A DNA stretch of 64,000 bases. It comes from Kurthia huakuii LAM0618. GTDB lineage: Bacteria; Bacillota; Bacilli; Bacillales_A; Planococcaceae. Below are positions 42,291-51,506 of the stretch, one piece after another. The position numbers and the translations under genes are program-made. Under the pieces are notes generated by a model that saw only the letters and a program-made list of their open reading frames with translations, was not told the DNA's origin and did no database searches. The stretch's first letter is position 1; the number at the start of each line of letters is the position of its first letter. The DNA lies in the NCBI RefSeq assembly GCF_000505545.1, contig NZ_AYTB01000007.1, positions 62,001-126,000 on the forward strand. Direction: 5' to 3'.

Positions 42291-42725
42291 TTAATACCCG
42301 TAAAAGTAACTTGAAGAAGCTTTTCTTATATCGTTTTGAGGACGTGAACGAATCGGTTTTACGGATGTGTTCGTAAATGAGCATAAAATCCGTTTCGCTT
42401 CATTTAGGCTCATGCGGCGTTTAGGGTTCCGATAATGACGATCTAAATGGCCAAGGTGTGGGAGCTGCGCAAAATCTTCTTTTTGGGGCAGCGTATGAAA
42501 ATAGTAATCCTCACATTGGATAAGCACGGCCGATTGTTGTTTGCTAAATCTAGGATTGTTAACAAAATGTAGGCCGATTTTCTTAGCACGATTTGTACGA
42601 AGAAGCTCACAAATTGCGCTTCGTTTTAACGCATAAAGTCCTTTGTTGTCGAGTGCTGTTTTTGCATGCTTATTCACTGTAAAAACAGCTAATGCTAACT
42701 CATTATTGCTAAATTGATACGTCAC
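42291..42725 (-). CDS. ykyB: YkyB family protein
   Basis: A 144-residue basic protein matching the YkyB family in sequence blocks (ELALAVFTVNKHAKTA, YALKRSAICELL, KIGLHFVNNPRFSKQQSAVLIQCEDYYFH, HLGHLDRHYRNPKRRMSLNEAKRIL) and in its position next to cheV. No catalytic motif is visible and no function is established. The C-terminal Arg/Ser-rich tail suggests nucleic acid contact, as speculation. Start is GTG 42725, with AAAGGTGG upstream. Confidence 0.88.
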   Translation of the reverse strand: MTYQFSNNELALAVFTVNKHAKTALDNKGLYALKRSAICELLRTNRAKKIGLHFVNNPRFSKQQSAVLIQCEDYYFHTLPQKEDFAQLPHLGHLDRHYRNPKRRMSLNEAKRILCSFTNTSVKPIRSRPQNDIRKASSSYFYGY

Positions 42726-42811
42726 TAAAAGCCCACCTTTCTCATAAGAAAATAACTGAGAAAATTCAGAGCATTCAATTTAATAGTCAATATCCATCAT
42801 ATCAATGTTTA

Positions 42812-42840
42812 TTGAAAAAGTATAGAGTATATAGTATAGA
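42812..42840 (+). promoter_or_regulatory. Promoter of the ppx-ppk operon
   Basis: TTGAAA (42812-42817) and TATAGA (42835-42840) are spaced 17 bp, 33 bp before the ppx ATG. The segment also repeats TATAGAGTATATAG. Confidence 0.6.
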
Positions 42841-42873
42841 GAAAACAGCTATCACAGTAAAGGACGTGCACAT

Positions 42874-44412
42874 ATGACGGAGTATAAAACAGCCATTATT
42901 GATATCGGATCGAACACGGTTCGCCTAGTTATTTACCACTATGACCAGCACACGGGTTTAAAGGAAATTGAAAACGTTAAAGCAGTTGCAAGGTTGCGGA
43001 GCTTTATTGGAGAAACAGGTATTTTAGCAGAAGAAGGCATTGAACGTTTAGAAGGGATTTTACATGCATTTGCTGAAATCTTAGAAGACTATAATGTTGA
43101 GCATGCTCGTGCGATTGCGACAGCATCTATTCGCCAGGCGAGAAACGGTGCTGATATTTTGATGCGTATGAAAGAAGCGGTAGGCGTCAACATCGAATTA
43201 TTATCGGAGCAACAAGAGGCATTTTATGGCTACTTTGCCGTCGTGTATACGACATCAACACCTTCTGGAGTGACGATTGATATGGGCGGTGGTAGTACCG
43301 AACTGACCTATTTCGATGAGAAGGAATTAATGCAGTCGATTAGTTTGCCGTTTGGTTCTGTATCGTTAAAACAGCAGTTTGTGTCAGGTGAAGTTTTAAC
43401 TGCTAATGAACGCCAAGCGGTCTATGATTTTGCACATGCACAATTTAGTACAATTCCATGGCTTAAAAATTTAAATTTACCGGTTATCGGCATTGGTGGT
43501 AGTGCGCGAAATATGGCAACGTTTGACCAGCATCGCAACAATTATCCATTGTCTGGTGTTCACCAATACCGCATTACGCGAAAAGACTTTTTAGAAATTG
43601 CTGAAACATTAACGAGTATGCCGCTTGAACAGTTGCAAAAATTAGATGGTTTATCAAGTGACCGCGCCGATATTATTGGTCCTGTTATTGAAGTATTCCA
43701 TGCATTGATGGATGTTGTTGGTGCTCAGAAATTTCAGTTTAGCCGTAAAGGATTACGTGAAGGTCTTGTCATTCAACGTATCCTAAAACAAAATCCACAT
43801 GCCTTTGACCGCTATGACGTATTTTCAACGACCGCTAAATTTTTATGTGCTGAGTTTGGGAAAAATGAAGGACAAATTAAGCACCATGAATACTTAGCTG
43901 AAATGATGTACAAGCAATTAAATGACATTGGGGCGATTCATTTTGAGCGCCAAAACTTACGTTTATTGGCGAATGCCGCAAAAGTGTATTTCTTAGGTGA
44001 ATATATCGATAAAGATGCTGCAAGTCAGCATACATTTTACATTTTATCGAATCGTGCAATCGATGGTTTAAACCATAAAGAGCGCGTGCGTTTAGCGTTA
44101 ATAGCATCGTATAAAAATAAAGATAATTTTAAACGCTACGCTGCACCGTTTGTCGAGTGGTTTTCAGAGGAAGAGTTGAAAGTGTTATTAGAGCTTGGCT
44201 CGATTTTAAAATTTACGTATGCGCTCGATGCCACAAAGCGCAATGTCGTGCGTAAGGTGCGTCTCTTCGACAAAGGGGAAGTTGTCGAGGTGCATATTTA
44301 TACGAACAGCAATTCATTGGCCGAACAATATCGTTCGAAGCGTCAAACAAAACATTTAGAGCGTCTAATCAAGAAAACGATCGAACTACACTTTATAGAA
44401 GAGGAAGGATAA
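42874..44412 (+). CDS. ppx: Exopolyphosphatase Ppx/GppA family
   Basis: Ppx releases phosphate from polyphosphate ends; GppA acts on pppGpp. The 512-residue protein shows the ASKHA nucleotide-binding motifs: phosphate 1 IIDIGSNTVRLVIYHY (residues 9-24), phosphate 2 VTIDMGGGSTELTYF (about 132-146) and GIGGSARNMATF. A helical HD-like domain follows (residues 310-512; KHHEYLAEM). AAAGGA precedes the ATG. The stop codon is 1 nt before the ppk ATG, so synthesis and breakdown enzymes are coexpressed. Confidence 0.95.
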   Translation: MTEYKTAIIDIGSNTVRLVIYHYDQHTGLKEIENVKAVARLRSFIGETGILAEEGIERLEGILHAFAEILEDYNVEHARAIATASIRQARNGADILMRMKEAVGVNIELLSEQQEAFYGYFAVVYTTSTPSGVTIDMGGGSTELTYFDEKELMQSISLPFGSVSLKQQFVSGEVLTANERQAVYDFAHAQFSTIPWLKNLNLPVIGIGGSARNMATFDQHRNNYPLSGVHQYRITRKDFLEIAETLTSMPLEQLQKLDGLSSDRADIIGPVIEVFHALMDVVGAQKFQFSRKGLREGLVIQRILKQNPHAFDRYDVFSTTAKFLCAEFGKNEGQIKHHEYLAEMMYKQLNDIGAIHFERQNLRLLANAAKVYFLGEYIDKDAASQHTFYILSNRAIDGLNHKERVRLALIASYKNKDNFKRYAAPFVEWFSEEELKVLLELGSILKFTYALDATKRNVVRKVRLFDKGEVVEVHIYTNSNSLAEQYRSKRQTKHLERLIKKTIELHFIEEEG

Positions 44413-44413
44413 T

Positions 44414-46528
44414 ATGAATCAAAAGTTAGCTACATTACAAGAAATTGAGCAACCGAAATATTATAACAATCGCGAATTAAGTTGGTTAGCATTTAATGAA
44501 CGTGTCTTAGAAGAAGCAGAGGATGAGCGCAATCCACTATTAGAACGCCTCCGATTTTTAGCAATTTTTAGCTCGAATTTAGATGAGTTTTTCATGGTGC
44601 GTGTTGCCGGTTTACAAGATCAAGTGAAAGCTGGATTCCATAAACCTGAAAATAAATCGGGCTTAACGCCAAAAGAACAGCTTGCGCGTATTGAAGCGCG
44701 CACACGTCAATTAATTACGCGCCAAATTGATGTTTATAAAGAATTAGTGTTGCAACAATTGCCAAACGAACGCGTATTTATTCAAAAGACGGATACGTTA
44801 ACAGAGGAGCAACAAGCGTACATTCAAAACTATTTTGATGAAACCATTTTCCCAGTGTTAACACCGATTGCAGTCGATGCGTATCGCCCATTCCCAACGT
44901 TATTAAATAAGACGCAAAACTTAATCGTGTTATTAGAACGTGAAGATGAGGAAGATGAAGAGCTGCGTAAAAAAATGGCCATCGTGCAAGTACCGTCTGT
45001 GTTGGATCGTTTTATTCAACTGCCAAGCGCGCAACATGAAATTCATGGTGTATTATTAGAAGATGTTATCGTGCAAAATATCGATGAAATGTTCCGTGGG
45101 TACAAAGTGAAATCTGTGCAAGGATTCCGTTTAACACGCAACGCCGATTTAACGATTCATGAAGAAGGCGCCCGCGATTTATTAGTTGAAATTGAAAAAG
45201 AACTGAAAAAACGTAAGTGGGGTGCAACAACACGTATTGAAGTACGCTCTGGCGAGATGGATGACGATATGCTGAAATATCTGTTAGAAGAGCTAGAAGA
45301 TTGGGATGCACAAGTGTTCCGTTTAGATGGCCCGCTTGATTTAACATTCCTTTTTGGGTTCTGCAAAGTGATAGCAGAAGGTCGTGAGCAACTTGAATAC
45401 GAAAGCTTTATCCCACAAGTGCCGCTATCGCTTGAGTCGGATGAAGATTTATTTGAGAAGGCGTTGAAGGAAGATTTATTTTTCCATCATCCATATGAAT
45501 CGTTCCAGCCGATTGTTGATTTTGTAACCGAAGCAGCGCAAGACCCAGATGTGTTAGCAATCAAGCAAACATTGTATCGCGTGAGCGGTAATTCACCGGT
45601 TATTCGTGCCTTAAAACAAGCCGCTGAAAACGGAAAGCAAGTAACGGTGCTTGTTGAATTAAAAGCGCGTTTTGATGAAGAAAATAATGTGCACTGGGCT
45701 AAGGAGCTTGAACAAGCAGGTTGCCTCGTTATTTATGGCATGCACAATTTAAAAACGCACTCAAAAATTACATTAGTCGTGCGCAAGCGCCAGGGGAATA
45801 TCGAGCGCTTTGTGCATCTTGGTACAGGGAACTACAATGATGCGACCGCTAAAATTTATACCGATATGGGCATCATTACAACGAACAAAAAAATTGGTGC
45901 GGATGCGACAAACTTCTTTAATTATTTAAGTGGTTATACTGAAAAGCCAAACTTTGACCATTTAGTCGTGTCGCCATTTGATATTCGCGATGAGTTTTTA
46001 GATTTAATCGATGAAGAAATCGCCTTCCAACAACAGTTTGGGAATGGCTACATTCGTGCGAAAATGAATTCATTGACTGATAAAGATTTAATTATGAAAT
46101 TGTATGAGGCGTCGATTGCAGGTGTGAAAGTCGATTTAATTATTCGCGGCATTTGCTGTTTACGCCCAGGAATTCCAGGCATTAGCGATAACATTACGGT
46201 GACGAGTATCGTTGGCCGTTTCTTAGAGCACTCACGCATTTATTTATTCCATCACAACGGTGAAAATAAATTGTATTTATCTTCAGCGGATATGATGACG
46301 CGAAATATGATTAAGCGTGTGGAGATTTTATTCCCAATTTTTGATGCGGGTATTAAAAAACGTATTTTAGAAACAATTGATTTAGAGCTTGCTGATAATG
46401 TGAAGGCGCGTGTTCAAGACGCTAATGGTGTTTATCATTATAAAAAAGCAGCCGCTGACGATAAGCAAATCAATAGCCAAGAAACATTTTTAAAGCAAGC
46501 TTACCGCGTCTTAAACGATGAAGAGTAA
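44414..46528 (+). CDS. ppk: Polyphosphate kinase 1
   Basis: PPK1 makes polyphosphate from ATP through a phosphohistidine. The 704 residues have the order N domain (YYNNRELSWLAFNERVLEEA; IFSSNLDEFFMVRVAGL), head domain, and two phospholipase D-like halves: VLVELKARFDEENN and the autophosphorylated His in MHNLKTHSKITLVVR (about residue 450), then VHLGTGNYND, and the second half IRGICCLRPGIPG and IYLFHHNGENKLYLSSADMM. Length is typical (690-720). It is the second gene of ppx-ppk. B. subtilis 168 lacks ppk1, so this locus is a difference from that species. Confidence 0.97.
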   Translation: MNQKLATLQEIEQPKYYNNRELSWLAFNERVLEEAEDERNPLLERLRFLAIFSSNLDEFFMVRVAGLQDQVKAGFHKPENKSGLTPKEQLARIEARTRQLITRQIDVYKELVLQQLPNERVFIQKTDTLTEEQQAYIQNYFDETIFPVLTPIAVDAYRPFPTLLNKTQNLIVLLEREDEEDEELRKKMAIVQVPSVLDRFIQLPSAQHEIHGVLLEDVIVQNIDEMFRGYKVKSVQGFRLTRNADLTIHEEGARDLLVEIEKELKKRKWGATTRIEVRSGEMDDDMLKYLLEELEDWDAQVFRLDGPLDLTFLFGFCKVIAEGREQLEYESFIPQVPLSLESDEDLFEKALKEDLFFHHPYESFQPIVDFVTEAAQDPDVLAIKQTLYRVSGNSPVIRALKQAAENGKQVTVLVELKARFDEENNVHWAKELEQAGCLVIYGMHNLKTHSKITLVVRKRQGNIERFVHLGTGNYNDATAKIYTDMGIITTNKKIGADATNFFNYLSGYTEKPNFDHLVVSPFDIRDEFLDLIDEEIAFQQQFGNGYIRAKMNSLTDKDLIMKLYEASIAGVKVDLIIRGICCLRPGIPGISDNITVTSIVGRFLEHSRIYLFHHNGENKLYLSSADMMTRNMIKRVEILFPIFDAGIKKRILETIDLELADNVKARVQDANGVYHYKKAAADDKQINSQETFLKQAYRVLNDEE

Positions 46529-46536
46529 GTGTTACT

Positions 46537-46569
46537 AAAAGGAATGGCGTACGCGTCATTCCTTTTTTT
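46537..46569 (+). terminator. Terminator after ppk
   Basis: AAAAGGAATG pairs with CATTCCTTTT, followed by T run. Confidence 0.92.
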
Positions 46570-46731
46570 ATTCCAAATTTGGAAATTAACAGCTGTGCAA
46601 ATAGTCTAATTCAATGTATAAAAAGGCTAATTGGAAACGTTTTAGTTAGTCTAAATAGGATTTTATATGATATGATAAATTGGAAGCTAAGTTGTAAAAC
46701 TTCGTAGAATAGATAAAAGGGGTAGAGGGAT

Positions 46732-47169
46732 ATGATTTCTTTGAGCAAGAAAGAGTTTTTAGAAATGCCCGTAGAAGAGTTTATCATTCCTGCTGAAAAG
46801 GTCGCGCATGTACAACTCGGTAACAACGTCGAACACGCGCTGTTAGTCCTTACAAAGAGTGGTTATTCAGCGATTCCCGTACTCGATCCAACATACCGAT
46901 TTTGTGGCCTAATCAGCGCTCGCATGATTATGGACTCCATTTTAGGCTTAGAACGCATCGAATACGACCAGTTAGCTGATAAAGTAGTTGACGAAGTCAT
47001 GGATGTAAATATTGCGACATTGAACGTGCACGAAACGTTTAGAAAAGCGCTAGATTTAGTAATCAATCATGCATTTTTATGCGTAGTCGACGACAGTGGG
47101 AAATTTTGTGGCATCATGACGAGACGCGTTATTTTAAAACAATTAAAAAAATATGTATATCAATCGTAA
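46732..47169 (+). CDS. darB: CBS-pair protein DarB (YkuL)
   Basis: DarB binds cyclic di-AMP through two CBS motifs; in B. subtilis the free form activates Rel and pyruvate carboxylase. The 145-residue protein is only the CBS pair: FIIPAEKVAHVQLGNNVEHALLVLTKSGYSAIPVLD (about residues 17-52) and VVDEVMDVNIATLNVHETFRKALDLVINHAFLCVVDDSGKFCGIMTRR (about 84-133). Length is the same as YkuL (147), and ccpC follows, as in B. subtilis. GTAGAGGG precedes the ATG. Confidence 0.94.
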   Translation: MISLSKKEFLEMPVEEFIIPAEKVAHVQLGNNVEHALLVLTKSGYSAIPVLDPTYRFCGLISARMIMDSILGLERIEYDQLADKVVDEVMDVNIATLNVHETFRKALDLVINHAFLCVVDDSGKFCGIMTRRVILKQLKKYVYQS

Positions 47170-47174
47170 TGACA

Positions 47175-47202
47175 AGAGGCATCAATTGATGTCTCTTTTT
47201 TT
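47175..47202 (+). terminator. Terminator after darB
   Basis: AGAGGCATC pairs with GATGtCTCT over AATT, followed by T run. Confidence 0.85.
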
Positions 47203-47246
47203 GTACTCTGTTAAAATGAAATCATGGAGCAAGGAGGAGTTTGAGC

Positions 47247-48143
47247 ATGACAACATCTGAAGCAGAAATTATGAAAACCCTCGCTGAAGAAGGAAATATG
47301 CGCCGCGCTGCTGAACGCTTATTTTTATCGCAGCCGGCATTGTCGCAACGTCTGCAAACGATTGAAAAAGATTGGGGCGCAAAGCTATTTTTACGTTCAC
47401 AAAAAGGGCTGACAGCAACACCTGCTGGCGAGCTTGTGATTCAATATTCAAATGAAATGATTGCGCGCCGCGAGGAAGTATTTGAAACACTACAGGCACT
47501 TAATTCTAAAGTACACGGCACGTTGAAAATTGCTTGTGCCTCAATTGTAGGGCATACGTGGTTGCCAAAAGTGTTAAAGGAATTTGTGACGCAGTATCCC
47601 GATGCGAAAGTGTCGCTTATTACGGGATGGAGCTCGGAAATCTTACGTGCAATTTATGAAGGCGAAGCGCATATTGGTATTATTCGTGGTAATACCGATT
47701 GGAAGGGGCCAAAAGAGCATTTATTCCGCGATACATTGTATTTAGTAGATACGGAAATTGAAACGCTTGAAGAAGTTTTTGAAACGGAGCGTCCATTTAT
47801 TCAATTTAAAAGTGATTCAAATTACTTTCAAGAAATTCAACAATGGTGGCAACGTCACTTCACATCGAATCCAAAACATCAAATTTTAGTAGACCAAATT
47901 GAGACGTGTAAGCAAATGGCACTCAATGGCATTGGCTATGCGATTTTACCATCGATTACGTTAAGTGGTACCGAAAATGTCAATCGTATTAATTTAAATG
48001 CGGACTCAAAGGATTTTGAATTAACGCGTGATACGTGGCTAATTGGCTATGAATCATCACTTCAATTACGCCAAGTGCAAGCATTCACCGATATTGTGAA
48101 ACAACAGGCACAATGTCTATACGATTATTCGAACAATAAATAG
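47247..48143 (+). CDS. ccpC: LysR-type regulator CcpC
   Basis: CcpC represses aconitase and citrate synthase genes and responds to citrate. The HTH is very close to B. subtilis CcpC: LAEEGNMRRAAERLFLSQPALSQRLQTIEKDWGAKLFLRSQKGLTATPAGE (residues 10-60). The effector domain (90-298) is the PBP type fold (KIACASIVGHTWLPKVLKEF, GYAILPSITLS). Length 298 against 293. AAGGAGGA precedes ATG 47247; TTG at 47241 is too close. Its position between darB and dapH is conserved. Given a glyoxylate shunt 9 kb away, it likely shapes TCA/shunt flux here. Confidence 0.93.
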   Translation: MTTSEAEIMKTLAEEGNMRRAAERLFLSQPALSQRLQTIEKDWGAKLFLRSQKGLTATPAGELVIQYSNEMIARREEVFETLQALNSKVHGTLKIACASIVGHTWLPKVLKEFVTQYPDAKVSLITGWSSEILRAIYEGEAHIGIIRGNTDWKGPKEHLFRDTLYLVDTEIETLEEVFETERPFIQFKSDSNYFQEIQQWWQRHFTSNPKHQILVDQIETCKQMALNGIGYAILPSITLSGTENVNRINLNADSKDFELTRDTWLIGYESSLQLRQVQAFTDIVKQQAQCLYDYSNNK

Positions 48144-48238
48144 AAAATAATATGACTTTTCGAATAATTTCGAATGAAATTTCTCATAAAATCATGTACA
48201 ATGAAACATATTTCATTACATAGGAGGAATTTGTCACG

Positions 48239-48952
48239 ATGGAAAAATTAAATGCACAGGAAATTATCGCTTATTTAGCAAATGCAGAAAAAGCAACACC
48301 GGTTAAAGTTTACATTAAAGGTGAACGTGTCGCGGCGCTTGATTTTGGTCCAAATACCACGGTATTTGGCGAACAGAATACCGCTGTTGTCTTTGGCAAT
48401 TGGCATGAAATCGAAGCGGCATTAGAGGCGAATAAAGCAGTTATTACAGACTATGTAGTTGAAAATGATCGCCGTAATTCAGCAGTACCAACGCTTGATT
48501 TAAAAGGAATCAATGCGCGTATTGAACCGGGTGCAATTATTCGTGATGAAGTAATGATTGGAGAGCATGCCGTTATTATGATGGGTGCGGTTATTAATAT
48601 TGGTGCAGAAATTGGTGCACGTACAATGATTGATATGAATGCAGTATTAGGTGGTCGCGCAACAGTTGGCGAAGATTGTCATGTCGGAGCAGGTGCGGTG
48701 TTAGCGGGTGTTATTGAGCCACCAAGTGCAGATCCAGTTATTCTTGAAAATAATGTAATGGTCGGTGCAAATGCCGTTCTTTTAGAAGGCGTCCATGTTG
48801 GTGAAGGTGCGGTCGTGGCGGCAGGTGCAATTGTTACAAAAGATGTACCAGCGTATACAGTAGTGGCTGGCGTACCAGCGAAAGTCATTAAAGAAATCGA
48901 CGAAAAAACGAAGTCAAAAACAGAAATTATGCAAGATTTACGCAAAATTTAA
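48239..48952 (+). CDS. dapH: Tetrahydrodipicolinate N-acetyltransferase
   Basis: DapH acetylates tetrahydrodipicolinate in the acetylase branch of lysine/diaminopimelate synthesis. The 237-residue protein has the left-handed beta-helix of hexapeptide repeats (about residues 95-215: [66 protein letters not shown]). Length equals B. subtilis DapH (236). AGGAGGAA precedes the ATG. dapL follows after a hairpin that looks like a terminator. Confidence 0.97.
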   Translation: MEKLNAQEIIAYLANAEKATPVKVYIKGERVAALDFGPNTTVFGEQNTAVVFGNWHEIEAALEANKAVITDYVVENDRRNSAVPTLDLKGINARIEPGAIIRDEVMIGEHAVIMMGAVINIGAEIGARTMIDMNAVLGGRATVGEDCHVGAGAVLAGVIEPPSADPVILENNVMVGANAVLLEGVHVGEGAVVAAGAIVTKDVPAYTVVAGVPAKVIKEIDEKTKSKTEIMQDLRKI

Positions 48953-48961
48953 TCATAACGT

Positions 48962-48997
48962 AAGCTGTCTCAAGTGTTTTTGAGGCGGCTTTTTTTG
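48962..48997 (+). terminator. Terminator-like hairpin between dapH and dapL
   Basis: AAGCtGTCTCAA pairs with TTGAGgCgGCTT (two G-T/mismatch steps), followed by seven T. The dapL ribosome binding site comes directly after it, so it probably attenuates rather than separates the two genes. Confidence 0.75.
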
Positions 48998-49015
48998 ATA
49001 AGGAGAATGATGAAT

Positions 49016-50143
49016 ATGAAAGAATTAGTCGCAATTCGTAGAGCGCTACACCAAATTCCAGAGCTTGGTTTTCAGGAATTTAAAACACAAGCTTATTTAT
49101 TAGATGTTATTGCATCATTAGCACAGCCTTATTTTACGGTAGATACGTGGCGTACCGGCATTATTTTAACGATTGCAGGAAAAAATCCGCAGCTAAAAAT
49201 TGGTTGGCGTACCGATATCGATGCGCTTGCGATTTCAGAAGAAACGGGACTTGATTTTGCGTCGAAGCATCGAGGGTTTATGCATGCATGCGGGCATGAC
49301 TTTCATATGACAATTGCGCTTGGGCTTGTGCAAGAATTTGCACAGGAACAGCCAGATAATACAATCATTATTTACTTTCAGCCCGCTGAAGAAAGTCCCG
49401 GTGGTGCGAAGCCGATGCTTGAATTTATGAAAAATGAACGCCCTGATTTATTGCCGGATTATCTTTTTGCATGCCACGTAGCACCAGAATATCCCGTTGG
49501 TACGGTAGCGACGCGCCCGGGTATGCTATTTGCGAATACGTCTGAATTATTTATTGATTTGAAAGGGCAAGGTGGTCATGCTGCGCGCCCACATTTAACA
49601 AAAGATATGACGGTTGCGGCTGCTAATTTAATTTTACAATTGCAAACGATCGTTAGTCGCAATGTTGACCCATTAGATAGCGGCGTTGTAACAATTGGCA
49701 AGATGACAAGTGGAGTCGTACAAAATATTATTGCTGAACATGCACGGTTAGAAGGCACGATTCGTACGATGTCAGCGGAGTCGATGGCCTTGATTAAAGA
49801 GCGAATTGTGAAGTTGTGCCACGCTACGGAACTTGCCTATGATTGTGACGTGACAATTGATTGGGGTTCTGGGTATTATCAAGTGTACAATGACGCAGCG
49901 TGTGCGCGCGCATTGTTAGCGTATGCTGAAAAAACGCCAGCAGTGACGGCCTATGAATGTGATGTTGCGATGACCGGTGAGGATTTTGGCTTTTTCTTAA
50001 AAGAACTACCCGGTGCGATGTTTTGGGCCGGTGCAAATACACCGTATGGCTTACACGACGCGCATATGAGTCCGGATGAGCGGCTATTGGCTGTAAATGT
50101 CGCCTATGTGGCAGGATTTTTACGTCAATTTAAAGGTGCTTAA
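49016..50143 (+). CDS. dapL: N-acetyldiaminopimelate deacetylase
   Basis: DapL (YkuR, M20 family) removes the acetyl group from N-acetyl-LL-diaminopimelate. Motifs: RRALHQIPELGFQEFKTQAY at the N-terminus, GWRTDIDALAISEETGLDF, the metal ligands MHACGHDFHMTIALG (about residue 95), QPAEESPGGAKPMLE and GQGGHAARPHLTKD. Length 375 matches the family (374). Three ATGs cluster (49007, 49010, 49016); AAGGAG at 49000-49005 favours 49016. It follows dapH. Confidence 0.95.
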   Translation: MKELVAIRRALHQIPELGFQEFKTQAYLLDVIASLAQPYFTVDTWRTGIILTIAGKNPQLKIGWRTDIDALAISEETGLDFASKHRGFMHACGHDFHMTIALGLVQEFAQEQPDNTIIIYFQPAEESPGGAKPMLEFMKNERPDLLPDYLFACHVAPEYPVGTVATRPGMLFANTSELFIDLKGQGGHAARPHLTKDMTVAAANLILQLQTIVSRNVDPLDSGVVTIGKMTSGVVQNIIAEHARLEGTIRTMSAESMALIKERIVKLCHATELAYDCDVTIDWGSGYYQVYNDAACARALLAYAEKTPAVTAYECDVAMTGEDFGFFLKELPGAMFWAGANTPYGLHDAHMSPDERLLAVNVAYVAGFLRQFKGA

Positions 50144-50144
50144 C

Positions 50145-50188
50145 AAAAAAGTAGGAACCGTCATGTTAGACGATTCCTACTTTTTTTG
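50145..50188. terminator. Bidirectional terminator between dapL and the MFS gene
   Basis: AAAAAAGTAGGAAcCGTC pairs with GACGaTTCCTACTTTTTT, serving convergent genes. Confidence 0.93.
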
Positions 50189-51361
50189 TTATAACGATGC
50201 TTGTTTTCGTGACCAAGCGAATAAAATAATATAACCAACAAATAGAATGATGGCTCCTAAAATAAACGGTGAATCAAGTTTCCAATCTAATAACGTCCCA
50301 GCGAGTGCTGGGCCAATCATATTGCCGAGTGACATATAAGCATTGTTCATACCGGCGGCGTAACCTTGTTCATTACCAGCCGATTTTGATACGAGCGTAT
50401 TAATGGCCGGGCGAATAAGTGTCGTAGCAATTTGGAATAGCGTAGCGACAAATAAAATGACAAAATAACCGCTCATGAAAATCATTAAAATAAACGTAAT
50501 GGCTGCTACGACAAGACTCCATAAGACGATGCGTAGTTCGCCAAAACGTTTGAATAACCGGCCGAGTAGTACGCCTTGAATGATGACGCCGGCGAAGCCA
50601 CCAACGGTCATTAAAATCGCAATATCATTTGGTGAGTAATCAAATTTATAAGTTAAATACATCGATAATGTTGCTTGGAAATTTGAAATACCAAATGAGA
50701 AAATAAAGACAACGATGAGCATGACAAAATACGGTTTTTTCACCGAACGTACAAGTTCTTTGGCGATATTATTCGATGCTTTCGAAGCAGTTGGGGCCAT
50801 TGCTGGTGTTGTTTTCGGTAAGAAAATCAGCGCTACAATAGCTGTTAAAATTGCGGCACTCCCAGCAAAATAAAACGGGAAGTGAAGATTAACATTTGAA
50901 AGCGCACCACCGATACCAGGCCCGATCATAAAGCCAAATGAAATTGCAGCGCCAATAAGCCCCATTGCTTTTCCACGTTCTTCAAGCGTCGTAATATCTG
51001 CCGCATACGCCATGACAGAAGGCATAATAAATGCTGAACCGACGCCTGTTAAGAAACGCCAAAAGAACAGCTCAACTAACTGACCAGAGAGCGCAAAACC
51101 AATTTGTGCAGCACCGTTGACAATCAAGCCGAATACAATGAGTTTTTTACGGCCGATACGGTCAGAGAGATTACCAGCGAGTGGAGAGAAAATAAATTGT
51201 GCAAATGCAATGATGGCGATTAAAAAGCCAAGTACTTGACCGGCTGCACCAAATGCTTGTAAATATAATGGCATAATTGGCACGATTAAGCCGATACCGC
51301 TCATCGTAATAAACATGATGAACATTAATAACATAAGGGCAAAACGATTATGAGTATTCAT
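50189..51361 (-). CDS. MFS efflux transporter (Bmr/NorA type), second copy
   Basis: A 390-residue, 12-helix drug/H+ antiporter related to the one at 37035-38228. It shows the same pattern: FIMFITMSGIGLIVPIMPLYL, motif A GNLSDRIGRKKLIVFGL, MPSVMAYAADITTLEERGKAMGLIGAAISFGFMIGPGIGGALS. AAGGAG precedes ATG 51361; ATG 51376 is upstream of it. Unlike the other pump it has no MerR gene or long-spacer promoter visible, so it is separately regulated. Substrate unknown. Confidence 0.92.
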   Translation of the reverse strand: MNTHNRFALMLLMFIMFITMSGIGLIVPIMPLYLQAFGAAGQVLGFLIAIIAFAQFIFSPLAGNLSDRIGRKKLIVFGLIVNGAAQIGFALSGQLVELFFWRFLTGVGSAFIMPSVMAYAADITTLEERGKAMGLIGAAISFGFMIGPGIGGALSNVNLHFPFYFAGSAAILTAIVALIFLPKTTPAMAPTASKASNNIAKELVRSVKKPYFVMLIVVFIFSFGISNFQATLSMYLTYKFDYSPNDIAILMTVGGFAGVIIQGVLLGRLFKRFGELRIVLWSLVVAAITFILMIFMSGYFVILFVATLFQIATTLIRPAINTLVSKSAGNEQGYAAGMNNAYMSLGNMIGPALAGTLLDWKLDSPFILGAIILFVGYIILFAWSRKQASL

Positions 51362-51470
51362 ACGCAACTCCTTCAAAATTCTTTAATTCAAGCTTTTCGT
51401 GTAGCTAAATTATAGCGTGCATCAGCTAGTTGTCGCAAGGAGCGCCGAACAACTTCAGTTAAAAGTCGTA

Positions 51471-51497
51471 GAAAAACCCGCGCGATTGCACGGGTTT
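51471..51497 (-). terminator. Terminator after the pot operon
   Basis: On the minus strand AAACCCGtGC pairs with GCgCGGGTTT over ATC-G loop, followed by TTTTC. Confidence 0.83.
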
Positions 51498-51506
51498 CAG
51501 TAGTCG

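Noticed and set aside
46571-46584. TTCCAAATTTGGAA palindrome after the ppk terminator
   Set aside because: Short AT-rich palindrome directly behind a T run and far from the darB start; chance is likely.
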